From contig ONBW01000021.1 of NCBI GenBank assembly GCA_900316165.1, positions 1 to 48,856 on the forward strand: 48,856 nt of DNA. The letters run 5' to 3'. Shown here piece by piece: positions 16,609-25,111 of this stretch. The notes beneath the pieces were generated by a model. It had not been told where the DNA came from. It made no database searches and saw only the letters and a list, made by a program, of their open reading frames with translations. Within the stretch, counting starts at the first letter, position 1; each line of letters starts with the position of its first letter. Source of the DNA: an uncultured Lachnospiraceae bacterium. Its GTDB lineage: Bacteria; Bacillota; Clostridia; Lachnospirales; Lachnospiraceae. The translations under genes and the position numbers were made by a program.

Positions 16609-17166
16609 CTATTCTGCAACAGCTGAAATCCCGCCCAGAATAATATTCGCTGCCTTCTTCGCCAGCTCCGGCAACTTCTCCTGTTCATCTGGAGACTTCT
16701 TTCTCCACCGGAGAAAAATCCCCGTCACCGCATCGAAGTACCCGGGCAGCATATCCCTATAGTCCTCATTTGTGCAGAAATGCTCAAAGAATGACAGCGA
16801 CATCACATCATTTACAAGTCTTTTGAAAAAGTCCTTGTAGTCGCTCCCATACAGCAGAGTCTTCGTCACCTTATCATCAGTATTTAAGAATTCGTAGAAA
16901 GCCAGAATCCCCCCAGCCAGGTCATCCTCATCAAGTGCATCCAGTTTCACCTGCACCTGATCCACATAGTCCTGTTCGATGTCCCGCAGCAGATCCTCCA
17001 TCGTGTCATAATGCGAGTAGAAGGTCTTGCGGTTCAGGTCGGCAATCTTCGCCAGTGCCGTAATCGTGATCTTACGATACGGCACCTTCAGGATCATCTC
17101 GCCAAAGGCCTCTTTGAAACTTTCCTGTGATTTGCGGACTCTCCTGTCCTTCACCATCTCAGCCAT
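16609..17166 (-). CDS. TetR/AcrR family transcriptional regulator, 185 aa
   Basis: N-terminal TetR HTH: RKSQESFKEAFGEMILKVPY, then the recognition part ITITALAKIADLNRKTFYSH with the usual TFYxHY signature. The C-terminal ligand/dimer domain (about residues 70-185) resembles the DhaS/TetR_C group by general pattern (LLYGSDYKDFF, FDAVTGIFLRW). GAGGACGAAG precedes the ATG. No efflux or metabolic target gene is adjacent. A perfect 19-base palindrome about 200 bases upstream (17363-17381) may be its operator. It converges with the AAA-ATPase gene, with 20 bases between the stops. Confidence 0.85.
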   Translation of the reverse strand: MAEMVKDRRVRKSQESFKEAFGEMILKVPYRKITITALAKIADLNRKTFYSHYDTMEDLLRDIEQDYVDQVQVKLDALDEDDLAGGILAFYEFLNTDDKVTKTLLYGSDYKDFFKRLVNDVMSLSFFEHFCTNEDYRDMLPGYFDAVTGIFLRWRKKSPDEQEKLPELAKKAANIILGGISAVAE

Positions 17167-17362
17167 CTTCGTCCTCTGCCATTAACCGGTTCTTCCATTC
17201 CAGCTCCTCTGCCCTTTACTTTCTCATTCATCAATATCCGGTTCTTCCGTTTTCCCACATAGCGACCATCACACCCATGTCGCTCGCACCCAGAAACGGT
17301 CATTTTCATAAATCTGTACTAATAACTCACATTATTCCACAAATAGGGCTCTATGTCAAAAG

Positions 17363-17381
17363 TGTTCACAGACTGTGAACA
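17363..17381. promoter_or_regulatory. Perfect 19-base palindrome, candidate TetR operator
   Basis: TGTTCACAGACTGTGAACA is a perfect inverted repeat about a central A. It lies in the 0.9 kb gap between the divergent tetR and parA genes, about 200 bases upstream of tetR. Its size and symmetry suit a TetR-type dimer. Binding is inferred. Confidence 0.5.
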
Positions 17382-17436
17382 ACTTTCCTGGCTGTACATT
17401 AAAAATCCCTCACATCTGCAATCATCTGAGCCTCGT

Positions 17437-17586
17437 TCAGCTTCCCAGAAGCGACAGTTTCTCAGCCACCTTCATCTCCTGCGACTCCACCTCTTCCGGG
17501 TATCTTTCTTCCTGTGGCTCTTGTGACTTCTCCTCGTATATATCTGGAATGGGGCACTTTTTTAAAATAACTATTATAACTAACAT
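17437..17586 (-). pseudogene. Possible remnant or very small acidic protein, 49 aa
   Basis: An open frame too short for usual calling starts MLVIIVILKKCPIPDIYEEK and ends EMKVAEKLSLLGS. It is rich in Glu and Gln and looks more like a protein C-terminus than random AT-rich sequence. Its 5' part overlaps the AACTAACATAACT repeat, and no ribosome binding site is visible, so it may be the cut-off end of a gene replaced by the partition region. Identity unknown. Confidence 0.25.
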
Positions 17587-18052
17587 AACTGTTGCGTATA
17601 GTCATATCAGTTATATTAGTTTACTGCATTATTAAATGTTAGACAGTTTATACATGTTAACTATATATTTTGATTTACATGGTTTATATTTTATATTTAG
17701 TTATTATGCACAAAATATATTATATAATTATAATATATTTTATCTTATAACTATTTATAGTGTTTTATATATCTATCATGTATTCTATGATTTAATTATT
17801 TCTTTTGATTTAATCACTTTTAACACTTATCATATTTTATTGAGTTATATCATTTTAATTGCTATAACGATTTTATGTATTGAAATTATTTGAACTATAT
17901 ATTATACTTAGAACAGTTAAAGTGTAATGTTGTAGAAACTTACTTATTACAGTCTATACATTTAATTTATGATAAGTGCTTATAATATTTTAACCATTTA
18001 AACTGTAATAACTAATATAACTATATTATATAACGTCAGGAGAACGATAATT
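17575..18052. other. Very AT-rich region upstream of parA; candidate partition site
   Basis: Nearly 480 bases of extreme A+T, with no credible gene. An 85-codon frame at 17636-17893 is all Tyr/Ile/Leu/Phe and is composition noise. It contains three of the four copies of a 13-base repeat and ends with the parA ribosome binding site (AGGAG near 18039-18043). It suits a centromere-like site or an easily melted region. Confidence 0.45.
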
Positions 18053-18839
18053 ATGAAAAAACCAACAGTAATAATGATATCCGTAGAGAAGGGCGGCACC
18101 GGTAAGACGACCGTAGCCCTTGAACTATGTAGCACCTTTGGAAAAGATTATAAGGTACTAGGAATAGACCTCGATCCACAGATGAACCTGACCATGTATG
18201 CAGGTGCTGACGAAAAGACCGGAAAGACACTTAAGAATGTCCTTGACGCAGACATCCTTATAGAAGACTCGATTCAGCACCTCAAAGATTTTGACCTGAT
18301 ACCAGGAGACAAGAAGCTGGCAAACGCCAGTAAACTATATGGAGACGCCGACGACATATACCTTCTGAAAGATGCTTTGGAAGATATCAACGATTATGAC
18401 TTCATCTTCCTCGATAGTGCCCCAGCCAGAAGCCCACTCCTGTATATGGAGTACGTAGCAAGTGACTATATCATCGCCCCAACAGAATGTGATGACGGAT
18501 CAATCGAAGGACTCTTAGAAATAGGCGAAGATATATCCAGATTCAAAAAACATGGACAGACTCATGTAGAGGTACTCGGAACACTGATGAATAAGATGGA
18601 AAACACAGCCATGCACAAGAACTCATACGAGGATCTGCAGACCCTGGCAGATAAAATAGGCGGTAAACCATTTAAGACGAAAATCCGTAAATCAATAGTC
18701 GCCTCAGAAGCAAAGACAATGCGTGAAAGCATCAATGACTATAAACCTAGCAACAATGTAGCACTCGACTTCAGAAACCTGAAAGATGAAATCATAGAAA
18801 GATTACAGGAACGCGAAAATAGTAATAACTAATTTAACT
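17578..18839. repeat. Four copies of AACTAAYWTAACT flanking parA (candidate parS/operator)
   Basis: Copies: 17578-17590 (AACTAACATAACT), 17609-17621 (inverted, AACTAATATAACT), 18010-18022 (AACTAATATAACT, just before parA) and 18827-18839 (AACTAATTTAACT, just after parA and before the partner gene). A weaker half-copy (GATGTAACT) lies near 18857-18865. Their position on both sides of parA is typical of sites bound by a ribbon-helix-helix partition protein that also represses its own operon. Function inferred. Confidence 0.5.
18053..18832 (+). CDS. parA: ParA-type partition ATPase, 259 aa
   Basis: Deviant Walker A KGGTGKTT (residues 13-20), the Walker A' region LGIDLDPQMNLTMYAG and Walker B DFIFLDSAP (116-124) identify the ParA/MinD ATPase family. 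The protein would use ATP-dependent DNA binding to move and separate replicon copies. It lacks an N-terminal HTH, so it resembles the shorter ParA class that pairs with small ribbon-helix-helix or ParB-like proteins. AGGAG lies 10 bases before the ATG. The downstream partner begins 51 bases after its stop, with a repeat between them. Its presence with rep at 20332 marks this as a plasmid or chromid backbone. Confidence 0.9.
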   Translation: MKKPTVIMISVEKGGTGKTTVALELCSTFGKDYKVLGIDLDPQMNLTMYAGADEKTGKTLKNVLDADILIEDSIQHLKDFDLIPGDKKLANASKLYGDADDIYLLKDALEDINDYDFIFLDSAPARSPLLYMEYVASDYIIAPTECDDGSIEGLLEIGEDISRFKKHGQTHVEVLGTLMNKMENTAMHKNSYEDLQTLADKIGGKPFKTKIRKSIVASEAKTMRESINDYKPSNNVALDFRNLKDEIIERLQERENSNN

Positions 18840-18883
18840 ATATAAACTATAATAAATGATGTAACTATAAAAGGACGGTATAT

Positions 18884-19645
18884 ATGAGCAAACGGGATGA
18901 AATGAGAAAACTCCGTGAGATGCGGATGAAGCAGCTTTCTGAAGCAGACAGGTCGACGCCGGCAGAAGAAGTGGCACGGAAAGCAGAAGCAGCAATTAGC
19001 GAGACACCATCAGACAAAGTGAATCCAGAACCAGATAAATCGACTGATACTCTGGCAATAAATACTGATATAAATGATTCAGAAGTAGAAATGCCCACTA
19101 TAAATAAAGAAGAAAGGCATACAGCATCAGAATCCGAACCTAGACATGATGAAAAAAGACAAAAAATATCTGAATCGAACTTGTTGAATGATGTGTCATC
19201 CAATAAACTACACGATAAAAAGCAGGTTATAGGCAATATAGGTAGTATTCCTAGACTTGACTTTACATACAAAGCAAAAGACCAGAAATGTGGGTTGACT
19301 CATACTACAATTATGCTGACAGAGGAATGCATGACCCTATTAAAAACCCGCAGCCTCCAGATGGGAATGAGTCAGCAGGACTATTTCAATATGCTGATTG
19401 AAGAAGACCGCGCAGTCGTAAATACAGCTACAGGTAATCTGACTCCGAATGAAACACTACTTGGCAAGATAGATCTCCACGGCAAAAAAAGTAAAAATAT
19501 CACTGTGACCATAGATAATTACAAGTTTATGAAGAAGGCTGCCGCTCTACGAGGCATAAGTCAGACTAATTATGCTAACTATATAATCCTGAAAGAGCAT
19601 CTTCGCGAAGAGACAGAAGGACGAAGACCAGGTAAATACGACTGA
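18884..19645 (+). CDS. Probable ParB-like partition partner with two ribbon-helix-helix-like repeats, 253 aa
   Basis: The N-terminal 125 residues are charged and low in complexity (MSKRDEMRKLREMRMKQLSE ...). Two similar segments follow. THTTIMLTEECMTLLKTRSL with QMGMSQQDYFNMLI lies near residues 138-170. KNITVTIDNYKFMKKAAALR with GISQTNYANYIIL lies near 205-240. Each has a short beta strand, a helix, then G(M/I)SQ and a second helix, as in a ribbon-helix-helix DNA-binding fold. The tandem pair would make an intramolecular dimer. It follows parA, so it is likely the centromere-binding partner. AAAGGA precedes the ATG. No ParB CTPase motifs are present. The assignment rests on position and pattern. 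Confidence 0.6.
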   Translation: MSKRDEMRKLREMRMKQLSEADRSTPAEEVARKAEAAISETPSDKVNPEPDKSTDTLAINTDINDSEVEMPTINKEERHTASESEPRHDEKRQKISESNLLNDVSSNKLHDKKQVIGNIGSIPRLDFTYKAKDQKCGLTHTTIMLTEECMTLLKTRSLQMGMSQQDYFNMLIEEDRAVVNTATGNLTPNETLLGKIDLHGKKSKNITVTIDNYKFMKKAAALRGISQTNYANYIILKEHLREETEGRRPGKYD

Positions 19646-20331
19646 TTAAACTCTACCATATCAGTCATAAATTAGTCATAACAATAATAATAAAGATATT
19701 GCAACAACAAATTATTTTGTTATTTAGAAAGCTCTGAATGACGTTATAGCAAAGTATTAGACCAATATTTTATGACTAATTTGGTAGAAACATTCGTCAT
19801 AATGCGTAGAAAGTTTTGACTACTATGGCAGATAGTCATAATCTTTATGGTAGAAAGTAAGACTGTTTTGGTATAGCAATTCTGCCAAATCGGTCAGAAG
19901 TAAGGCATAGAAGCCTTTCTGATCCATAACTACAGACATCACCAAAGCAGTTATCCATAATAATTTGGCAGAGCCAGTCTACTGATTCTACCAATATGAT
20001 CATTACTTCGGACAGAATTCTACCATTTTGTTACGAAGTTTGTTTATTATAATATTATCATCTACCAAAAATGTCATAGGTTAGCCATTATCTCTACCAA
20101 AAACGTCTTAACTTTACCAATCTACCTACCAAACCAGTCATTATTAATCGTTGTGCAATTTTCACAAAAGACTCAGAATCCCATTAACAGGCGATATAAA
20201 TCGTTAACTTCTGACATATTTGGCAGAAAACTATGACCGATTTGGCAGAAGGCTGCCAATTCTACCAAAAATGTGCCGAAAAAGTTCCGAACTTATTGCG
20301 GATTTGGTAGAAGACTGATAAAATTTACAGT
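19646..20331. other. Replication origin region with iterons
   Basis: Nearly 690 bases with no gene, between the partition operon and rep. The left part (19670-19725) is AT-rich and could melt. From 19790 to 20312 about 15 iteron-like copies of TTTGGYAGAA occur in both orientations. TTATCCATA (19951-19959) is one mismatch from the DnaA box TTATCCACA. The last iterons overlap the start of rep, where no ribosome binding site is visible, which suggests autoregulation. Confidence 0.75.
19790..20312. repeat. Iteron array, core TTTGG(T/C)AGAA
   Basis: Clear plus-orientation copies start at 19790, 19964, 20219, 20240 and 20303. Clear inverted copies (TTCTACCAAA or close variants) are near 19986, 20018, 20060, 20092, 20126 and 20260. 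Weaker copies lie near 19824, 19846, 19866 and 19880. The rep-proximal set at 20219, 20240, 20260 and 20303 is spaced at about multiples of 21 bases, two helical turns. These are typical binding sites for a Rep_3-type initiator. Confidence 0.75.
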
Positions 20332-21735
20332 ATGAATAAGACTAAGAATAAAGGAAATACAGTAGAAAATGAGAATGCAACCAAGTTCGGCGACCTGGTA
20401 GTACGCAAGAGTAATGAGTTCATTCTTGGCAAATACAAGAGCTCTCTACTGGAAGAGAAATTAGTAGCTATAGCTATTACAAGGATCCAGGTAGATAAGA
20501 ACTCAAATATTACCGCAACCATTTTTCCGAATGAGCTGAAGGAGATGCTAGGCCGTGAGAAGGATAATGGACATATCTACAGAGACCTGAAGAAGGTCTC
20601 TAAGGAGATGACCGGACACGTAATCGAGCTCAAGGGGAAGGAAGGAGATTTCCATATCCTTAGTCTTATCACTAATGCCGATTATGTAAACGGCCATTTC
20701 ACTATGACCTTCAACAGCAAGATGTCCGAACATATCCTTGACTTGAAATCGCACTTTACGTCTTATTCACTAGCGAACACCCTGTCGATGAAGAACCAGT
20801 ATTCATTCAGATTCTATGAGCTTATCAAGATGGATGCCTACAAGGTAACAGACAGCTGCCCGTTCGTCATGCATCAGTACGGAGTATCCGAGCTGAAATT
20901 CATGGTCGGAGTCCTGGATATAAATGATGATAAGGTAAGAGCCTGTCAGGATGCCGGTGGTACCTGGGACGAGATGGCAGACGTCTGTAAAGAAAAGCGT
21001 ATGCAGGACTGGGGTAGCTTCAAGCGTAGAGTACTGGATAAGGCCAAGAATGAGCTGGATGAGATCGCAGACTATACCTTTGACTACAATCTGATGAAGT
21101 CAGGCCGTGGAGGTAAGGTAGTAGCGGTAGAACTCATCATCCACAGGAATGACATGAGAGGCCAGAAAGCACTTGAGGATGCAGACAAGAAGGAAAGCAT
21201 CGTAAAGAACAGGAATAATGCCTACCAGCAGATGAACCTGGATGATTATACACAGCCGCTTCCGGATGCAATCATGGCATACAGAGGCCACAACAATCTC
21301 ACCGAGTACAATCTCAAGAGCATCTACGACGAGGCAGATGGAGACGCATCACTTGTGATAAAGGCCATCAATACTGCAGACAAGGCATCAGAGACATCGG
21401 TAATCACCAACTATGTCGGCTGGATCATCAATTGCGTGCGCAACGGCGGCTATGACGAGCCACAGATGGTATCTAACGGCAGTAGCGACCGTGGTGACCA
21501 GATCAGGGAAGCCCAGACAGCACTTGACTCCATGTCTCCATCCGAGATGGACGATCTGAGCGCAAAGTACTGGAAGAAGGCGCAGGACAAGAACACTGCC
21601 ATCTACCAGAAATTCGTAAACTATATCGAATCCCAGGGTGCGAATGTCACAATGTTCGAGGCCGTCAATACACCGGGTGAATGTGGTGAAAAGTTCATGG
21701 CCTGGATCAAAGGCGAAGCGATAGAGCTGATATAG
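20332..21735 (+). CDS. Replication initiator protein, Rep_3 (RepB-like) family, 467 aa
   Basis: Residues 15-240 show the Rep_3 initiator pattern of two winged-helix domains. Segments seen include LVVRKSNEFILGKYKSSLLE, ITATIFPNELKEMLGRE, YRDLKKVSKEMTGHVIEL, FNSKMSEHILDLKSHFTSYS and the hallmark NQYSFRFYELIKMDAY, then the second wing at FKRRVLDKAKNELDEIADYT. The C-terminal 200 residues are an extension longer than in small-plasmid Rep proteins, rich in Asp/Glu, with unknown role. It would bind the iterons just upstream and open the origin. No Shine-Dalgarno sequence is visible before the ATG, and an iteron overlaps the likely promoter. This gene makes a large plasmid or secondary chromosome the best reading of the window. 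Confidence 0.85.
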   Translation: MNKTKNKGNTVENENATKFGDLVVRKSNEFILGKYKSSLLEEKLVAIAITRIQVDKNSNITATIFPNELKEMLGREKDNGHIYRDLKKVSKEMTGHVIELKGKEGDFHILSLITNADYVNGHFTMTFNSKMSEHILDLKSHFTSYSLANTLSMKNQYSFRFYELIKMDAYKVTDSCPFVMHQYGVSELKFMVGVLDINDDKVRACQDAGGTWDEMADVCKEKRMQDWGSFKRRVLDKAKNELDEIADYTFDYNLMKSGRGGKVVAVELIIHRNDMRGQKALEDADKKESIVKNRNNAYQQMNLDDYTQPLPDAIMAYRGHNNLTEYNLKSIYDEADGDASLVIKAINTADKASETSVITNYVGWIINCVRNGGYDEPQMVSNGSSDRGDQIREAQTALDSMSPSEMDDLSAKYWKKAQDKNTAIYQKFVNYIESQGANVTMFEAVNTPGECGEKFMAWIKGEAIELI

Positions 21736-21832
21736 ACTTGTCGAAACTACCGCGTAGTGGTATCATTGTTTAGCATTAAAAAGGATACATAAGATGAGGA
21801 GAAGAGCCATACAGTAGCTCTTTAAATTAGAA

Positions 21833-23707
21833 ATGAACATGAGAAAACATCCTCAGCAGATCTTAGCTGCGAGGACTTTTGTAATATTTTTCCTGGACTG
21901 TATCACGATAGCATTGTCAGGATTTATAGCTTTATGGGTCAGGTTTGACTTCAGGATCGCAAATATTGAGCCGCAGTATGTGACGGAGCAGCTACGGATT
22001 CTGCCGGAAGTGCTGATCACATTTATCGCGGTGTATGCGGTCAATAAGCTGTATATGTCGGTATGGCGCTTCGCATCGGTGAGCGAGATGACGCGCATCG
22101 TGCGCGCATATGCCATCATGATCCCGGTATTCTGGGTGGAGAAGCAGATATTTCATTTCCAGCTTCCAAGAAGTGTATATTTAATTGCGTATGTCATAGA
22201 CTTCCTTTGCTGCATAGCTATAAGATTCGCATACAGATTCATAAGATACTATGTGAACAGGAGGCGGACAGCGAGAGATGCAGGCGCAGAACGCGTCATG
22301 ATAATCGGTGCAGGCGCTGCAGCCAGGGAGCTCATGGCCGATATATCTACATCTGATAAGGTGAGATACCAGGTAGTCTGCATCATCGACGATAATAAGG
22401 GCAACTGGGGACGCTACCTTGGCAGCGTGCCGATAGTCGGTGGTCGTGATGATATACCGGAGATGGCACAGCAGTACCGGGTGGACAGGATTATTTTTGC
22501 GATACCGTCGGCGAGCAGGAAGACCCGTACGGATATCCTGAATATTGCGAAGACCACTGGTTGTCACCTGCAGACCGTGCCGGGGATGTATCAGATACTT
22601 AATGACGAAGTACGCGTCAGCAAGCTGCGTGATGTGGATATCACAGACCTCCTCGGCCGTGATGAGGTAAGGGTGAATGATGATCAGATAAAAGAAGCCA
22701 TACATGGAAAAGTAATACTCGTAACCGGTGGAGGCGGCTCCATCGGTTCAGAGCTCTGCCGTCAGATAGCAGCAGCCGACCCGAAGCAGCTCATCATTTT
22801 CGATATATACGAGAATAATGCCTATGCCATCCAGCAGGAGCTGAAGAGGAAATATCCCAAGCTCGATCTTGTAACTCTGATCGGATCCGTGCGCAACACG
22901 AACCGTGTGAACTGGGTCCTGAGAAAATATAAACCGGAGGTAGTCTACCATGCGGCAGCACACAAGCATGTCCCTCTGATGGAAGAATCACCGAATGAAG
23001 CAATAAAAAATAACTGCCTTGGCACTCTGAAAATGGGTCGTGCGGCAGCAGAAAACGGCGTGAAGCGGTTCCTTCTGATAAGTACGGATAAGGCAGTGAA
23101 TCCTACAAGTGTAATGGGAGCCAGTAAGAGGATCTGCGAGATGATCATCCAGATGCTCGGGCGCGAGTACCCGGGTACGACCTTCTGCGCTGTTCGCTTT
23201 GGAAATGTACTGGGGTCAAATGGCTCTGTAATTCCTCTTTTTAAAAAGCAGATAGCCGAAGGAGGTCCGGTCACAGTTACCGACAAGCGCATAATCCGAT
23301 ACTTCATGACCATCCCGGAGGCCGTCTCCTTAGTCCTTCAGTCCGGACACTATGCGAAGGGTGGAGAAATCTTCGTACTCGATATGGGTGAGCCTGTAAG
23401 CATTGACACGATGGCCCGTAAGATGATAGAACTGTCAGGCTTCGAGCCGGATGTTGACATCAAGATCAAATATACGGGCTTAAGGCCTGGGGAGAAGCTG
23501 TACGAAGAACTGCTGATAGATAAGAACAATAAGCAGCTCAAGGAGACAGCCAATCAGAGGATCTTCGTAGAAGAGGCATACCCTCAGGACGATGACTGGT
23601 TCAGGGAGGAGCTCGGGAAGCTGGAGAATGCAAGCAAGTCAGAGGTGCCAGGTGAGAAGATCAGAGCGCTGATCAAGGAAGTAGTGCCGAACTACACCGG
23701 CGCCTGA
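21833..23707 (+). CDS. Membrane UDP-N-acetylglucosamine 4,6-dehydratase-like protein (PglF/CapD family), 624 aa
   Basis: The N-terminus has four predicted transmembrane segments (about residues 10-130). A CoA-binding-like Rossmann segment follows (VMIIGAGAAARELMADI), then the catalytic SDR domain with GGGGSIGSE (about 298-306) and STDKAVNPTSVMGASKR, where Met replaces the usual catalytic Tyr as in PglF-type enzymes. The C-terminus has LRPGEKLYEELL. It would convert UDP-GlcNAc to the 4-keto-6-deoxy sugar, the first step to bacillosamine- or FucNAc-type sugars. It is the first gene of the polysaccharide region, though it lies 100 bases after rep. No strong ribosome binding site is seen. Family call is firm; the exact product is inferred. 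Confidence 0.9.
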   Translation: MNMRKHPQQILAARTFVIFFLDCITIALSGFIALWVRFDFRIANIEPQYVTEQLRILPEVLITFIAVYAVNKLYMSVWRFASVSEMTRIVRAYAIMIPVFWVEKQIFHFQLPRSVYLIAYVIDFLCCIAIRFAYRFIRYYVNRRRTARDAGAERVMIIGAGAAARELMADISTSDKVRYQVVCIIDDNKGNWGRYLGSVPIVGGRDDIPEMAQQYRVDRIIFAIPSASRKTRTDILNIAKTTGCHLQTVPGMYQILNDEVRVSKLRDVDITDLLGRDEVRVNDDQIKEAIHGKVILVTGGGGSIGSELCRQIAAADPKQLIIFDIYENNAYAIQQELKRKYPKLDLVTLIGSVRNTNRVNWVLRKYKPEVVYHAAAHKHVPLMEESPNEAIKNNCLGTLKMGRAAAENGVKRFLLISTDKAVNPTSVMGASKRICEMIIQMLGREYPGTTFCAVRFGNVLGSNGSVIPLFKKQIAEGGPVTVTDKRIIRYFMTIPEAVSLVLQSGHYAKGGEIFVLDMGEPVSIDTMARKMIELSGFEPDVDIKIKYTGLRPGEKLYEELLIDKNNKQLKETANQRIFVEEAYPQDDDWFREELGKLENASKSEVPGEKIRALIKEVVPNYTGA

Positions 23708-23745
23708 TTCTGCGTTCTGTACCGGAAAATATCCCCGTGCGATAA

Positions 23746-23774
23746 TTGACGAAAAGCACTATTTACGATACAAT
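23746..23774 (+). promoter_or_regulatory. Strong sigma-70-type promoter before the polysaccharide operon
   Basis: TTGACG (23746-23751), a 17-base spacer and TACAAT (23769-23774). It lies about 230 bases upstream of the ImmA-like gene, leaving a leader of about 220 bases. The leader contains a possible 12-codon peptide (ATG at 23911, MKVVSMGSSNEP) preceded by GGAG. It is the best promoter match seen in the region and probably drives genes from 24004 onward. Confidence 0.65.
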
Positions 23775-24003
23775 ATATAGGTTAGATAATTTTTACAACT
23801 GATTTCCGCATCAGTCACGTCGCTAACGCGCGGACTTGTAGGAATGATGAAGATACTGATAGAAAAGAACCGGAGTATAGAAACGCTTCGGATGGCGGAG
23901 CGTACTTAAAATGAAGGTGGTTTCAATGGGAAGTTCTAATGAGCCATGAAAAGATTATGGTACAGAATGTTAAACAAATTTAAGATTTATATGGAGCTAA
24001 ACA

Positions 24004-24597
24004 ATGGGTAAAAAACCAGTGCCAAATTATGTTAGGGATATTCGAAATAATAACTACTCATATGATAAAATAACGCGTATACTGTTTAAAAATTTAAAAA
24101 TAAGCACATATCCGATAAATGTTTTTAAAATAGCCAAAGAATTTCAATTTGACATATTTTATGGGACATTTAAACAGGATAATATAAGTGGCGCGATGTG
24201 GGATGGTGATACCCCTATAAATGTAGGAGATAAGACCAGCAGTCGCTTTATATTGCTGAACAAGAATGATGATATAAATAGGCAGGCGTTTACAGTGGCC
24301 CATGAGCTGGGACACTTCCTGCTGGACTGTAATGATAATTCAAACTTCTATGAAAGATATCATGGAGATGAAAAGCAGACTGGTGATGAGAAGAAAATGG
24401 AAGACAGAGCTGATCAAATGGCAGCAAACATTCTCATGCCATCCTGGTTTATAGAGGCATATGTCAGCTATATCAGAAAAGCCATGAATATGCCAAGAGA
24501 AAATCTTGTAGAACAAATGACTAAGGACTTTAATGTTGAGAAGGCGGCTGCGAGCAAAAGACTTGATGAATTAAAAATTGCGTTAAAAGAGGATTAA
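24004..24597 (+). CDS. ImmA/IrrE family metallo-endopeptidase, 197 aa
   Basis: The zinc protease motif is AFTVAHELGHFLLD, with HELGH at residues 100-104. A downstream EDRADQMAANILMP segment follows, the second conserved element of COG2856/ImmA proteins that supplies the third zinc ligand. Members cleave Xre-type repressors of mobile elements (ImmA) or regulators in stress responses (IrrE). No Xre repressor is fused or adjacent here. The next gene starts 1 base after its stop and encodes a membrane protein, so the two probably work together. Its place in front of the polysaccharide genes is unusual and may point to control of the operon or to a separate small stress or toxin module. Confidence 0.9.
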   Translation: MGKKPVPNYVRDIRNNNYSYDKITRILFKNLKISTYPINVFKIAKEFQFDIFYGTFKQDNISGAMWDGDTPINVGDKTSSRFILLNKNDDINRQAFTVAHELGHFLLDCNDNSNFYERYHGDEKQTGDEKKMEDRADQMAANILMPSWFIEAYVSYIRKAMNMPRENLVEQMTKDFNVEKAAASKRLDELKIALKED

Positions 24598-24598
24598 T

Positions 24599-25111
24599 AT
24601 GGAAGAACCATCCATGAATTCACATGAGGCTGAGGGAGATCTACAAGATCTTGTATCGTCACCTATCGTAACATCTAAAAGTAAGATCACCAAAGAGACA
24701 TATCGAAACAAAGAAACAGAGCTATCAAATCTTTTACAGACTTCATATTTCGATATGGATCAGTTGTTTCAAAAGTATCTGAATATATTTGTAGACAATG
24801 CTGAAAGTGATGCAAGTATTAAGAAGAATCTTAAGATAGCATTCTTTATTATAGTAATGATAGTCCTTTTGGTTCTTGTGGCCATGCCATTTGTGGTACT
24901 TCTTGTGGTGATTCTTAATAAAATACCAATTTCATATTCTCAGTTCGCAATCGCAGTATTATCATCTACAGTCGAAATAATAACTTCGCTTATTGTTCTT
25001 CCGAAGATTATAGCCGAGTATCTGTTCAACAAGGACGAAGACAAAAATAAGACAGACATCATAGCAAGAATGCAGAAATATAATAAAAACAAGAGAGATA
25101 GGATGCAATGA
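24599..25111 (+). CDS. Membrane protein of unknown function paired with the ImmA-like protease, 170 aa
   Basis: Residues 1-75 are soluble and charged. Two hydrophobic segments follow (about 82-106, AFFIIVMIVLLVLVAMPFVV; and about 112-137, ISYSQFAIAVLSSTVEIITS), then a Lys/Asp-rich tail (FNKDEDKNKTDIIARMQKYN). It lies 1 base after the protease gene, with AGAGG near its start, so it is translationally coupled. I recognise no family. It could be a membrane anchor, substrate or effector for the protease. Confidence 0.65.
   Translation: MEEPSMNSHEAEGDLQDLVSSPIVTSKSKITKETYRNKETELSNLLQTSYFDMDQLFQKYLNIFVDNAESDASIKKNLKIAFFIIVMIVLLVLVAMPFVVLLVVILNKIPISYSQFAIAVLSSTVEIITSLIVLPKIIAEYLFNKDEDKNKTDIIARMQKYNKNKRDRMQ

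Noticed and set aside
17636-17893. 85-codon frame in the AT-rich region before parA
   Set aside because: Composed almost only of Tyr, Ile, Leu, Phe and His, as random AT-rich DNA gives; no ribosome binding site.
17575-20331. CRISPR array
   Set aside because: The repeats here are short, in both orientations and irregularly spaced, as in iterons and partition sites; no cas genes are present.
22181-22705. 174-codon frame on the minus strand
   Set aside because: Shadow of the conserved Rossmann region of the 4,6-dehydratase gene.
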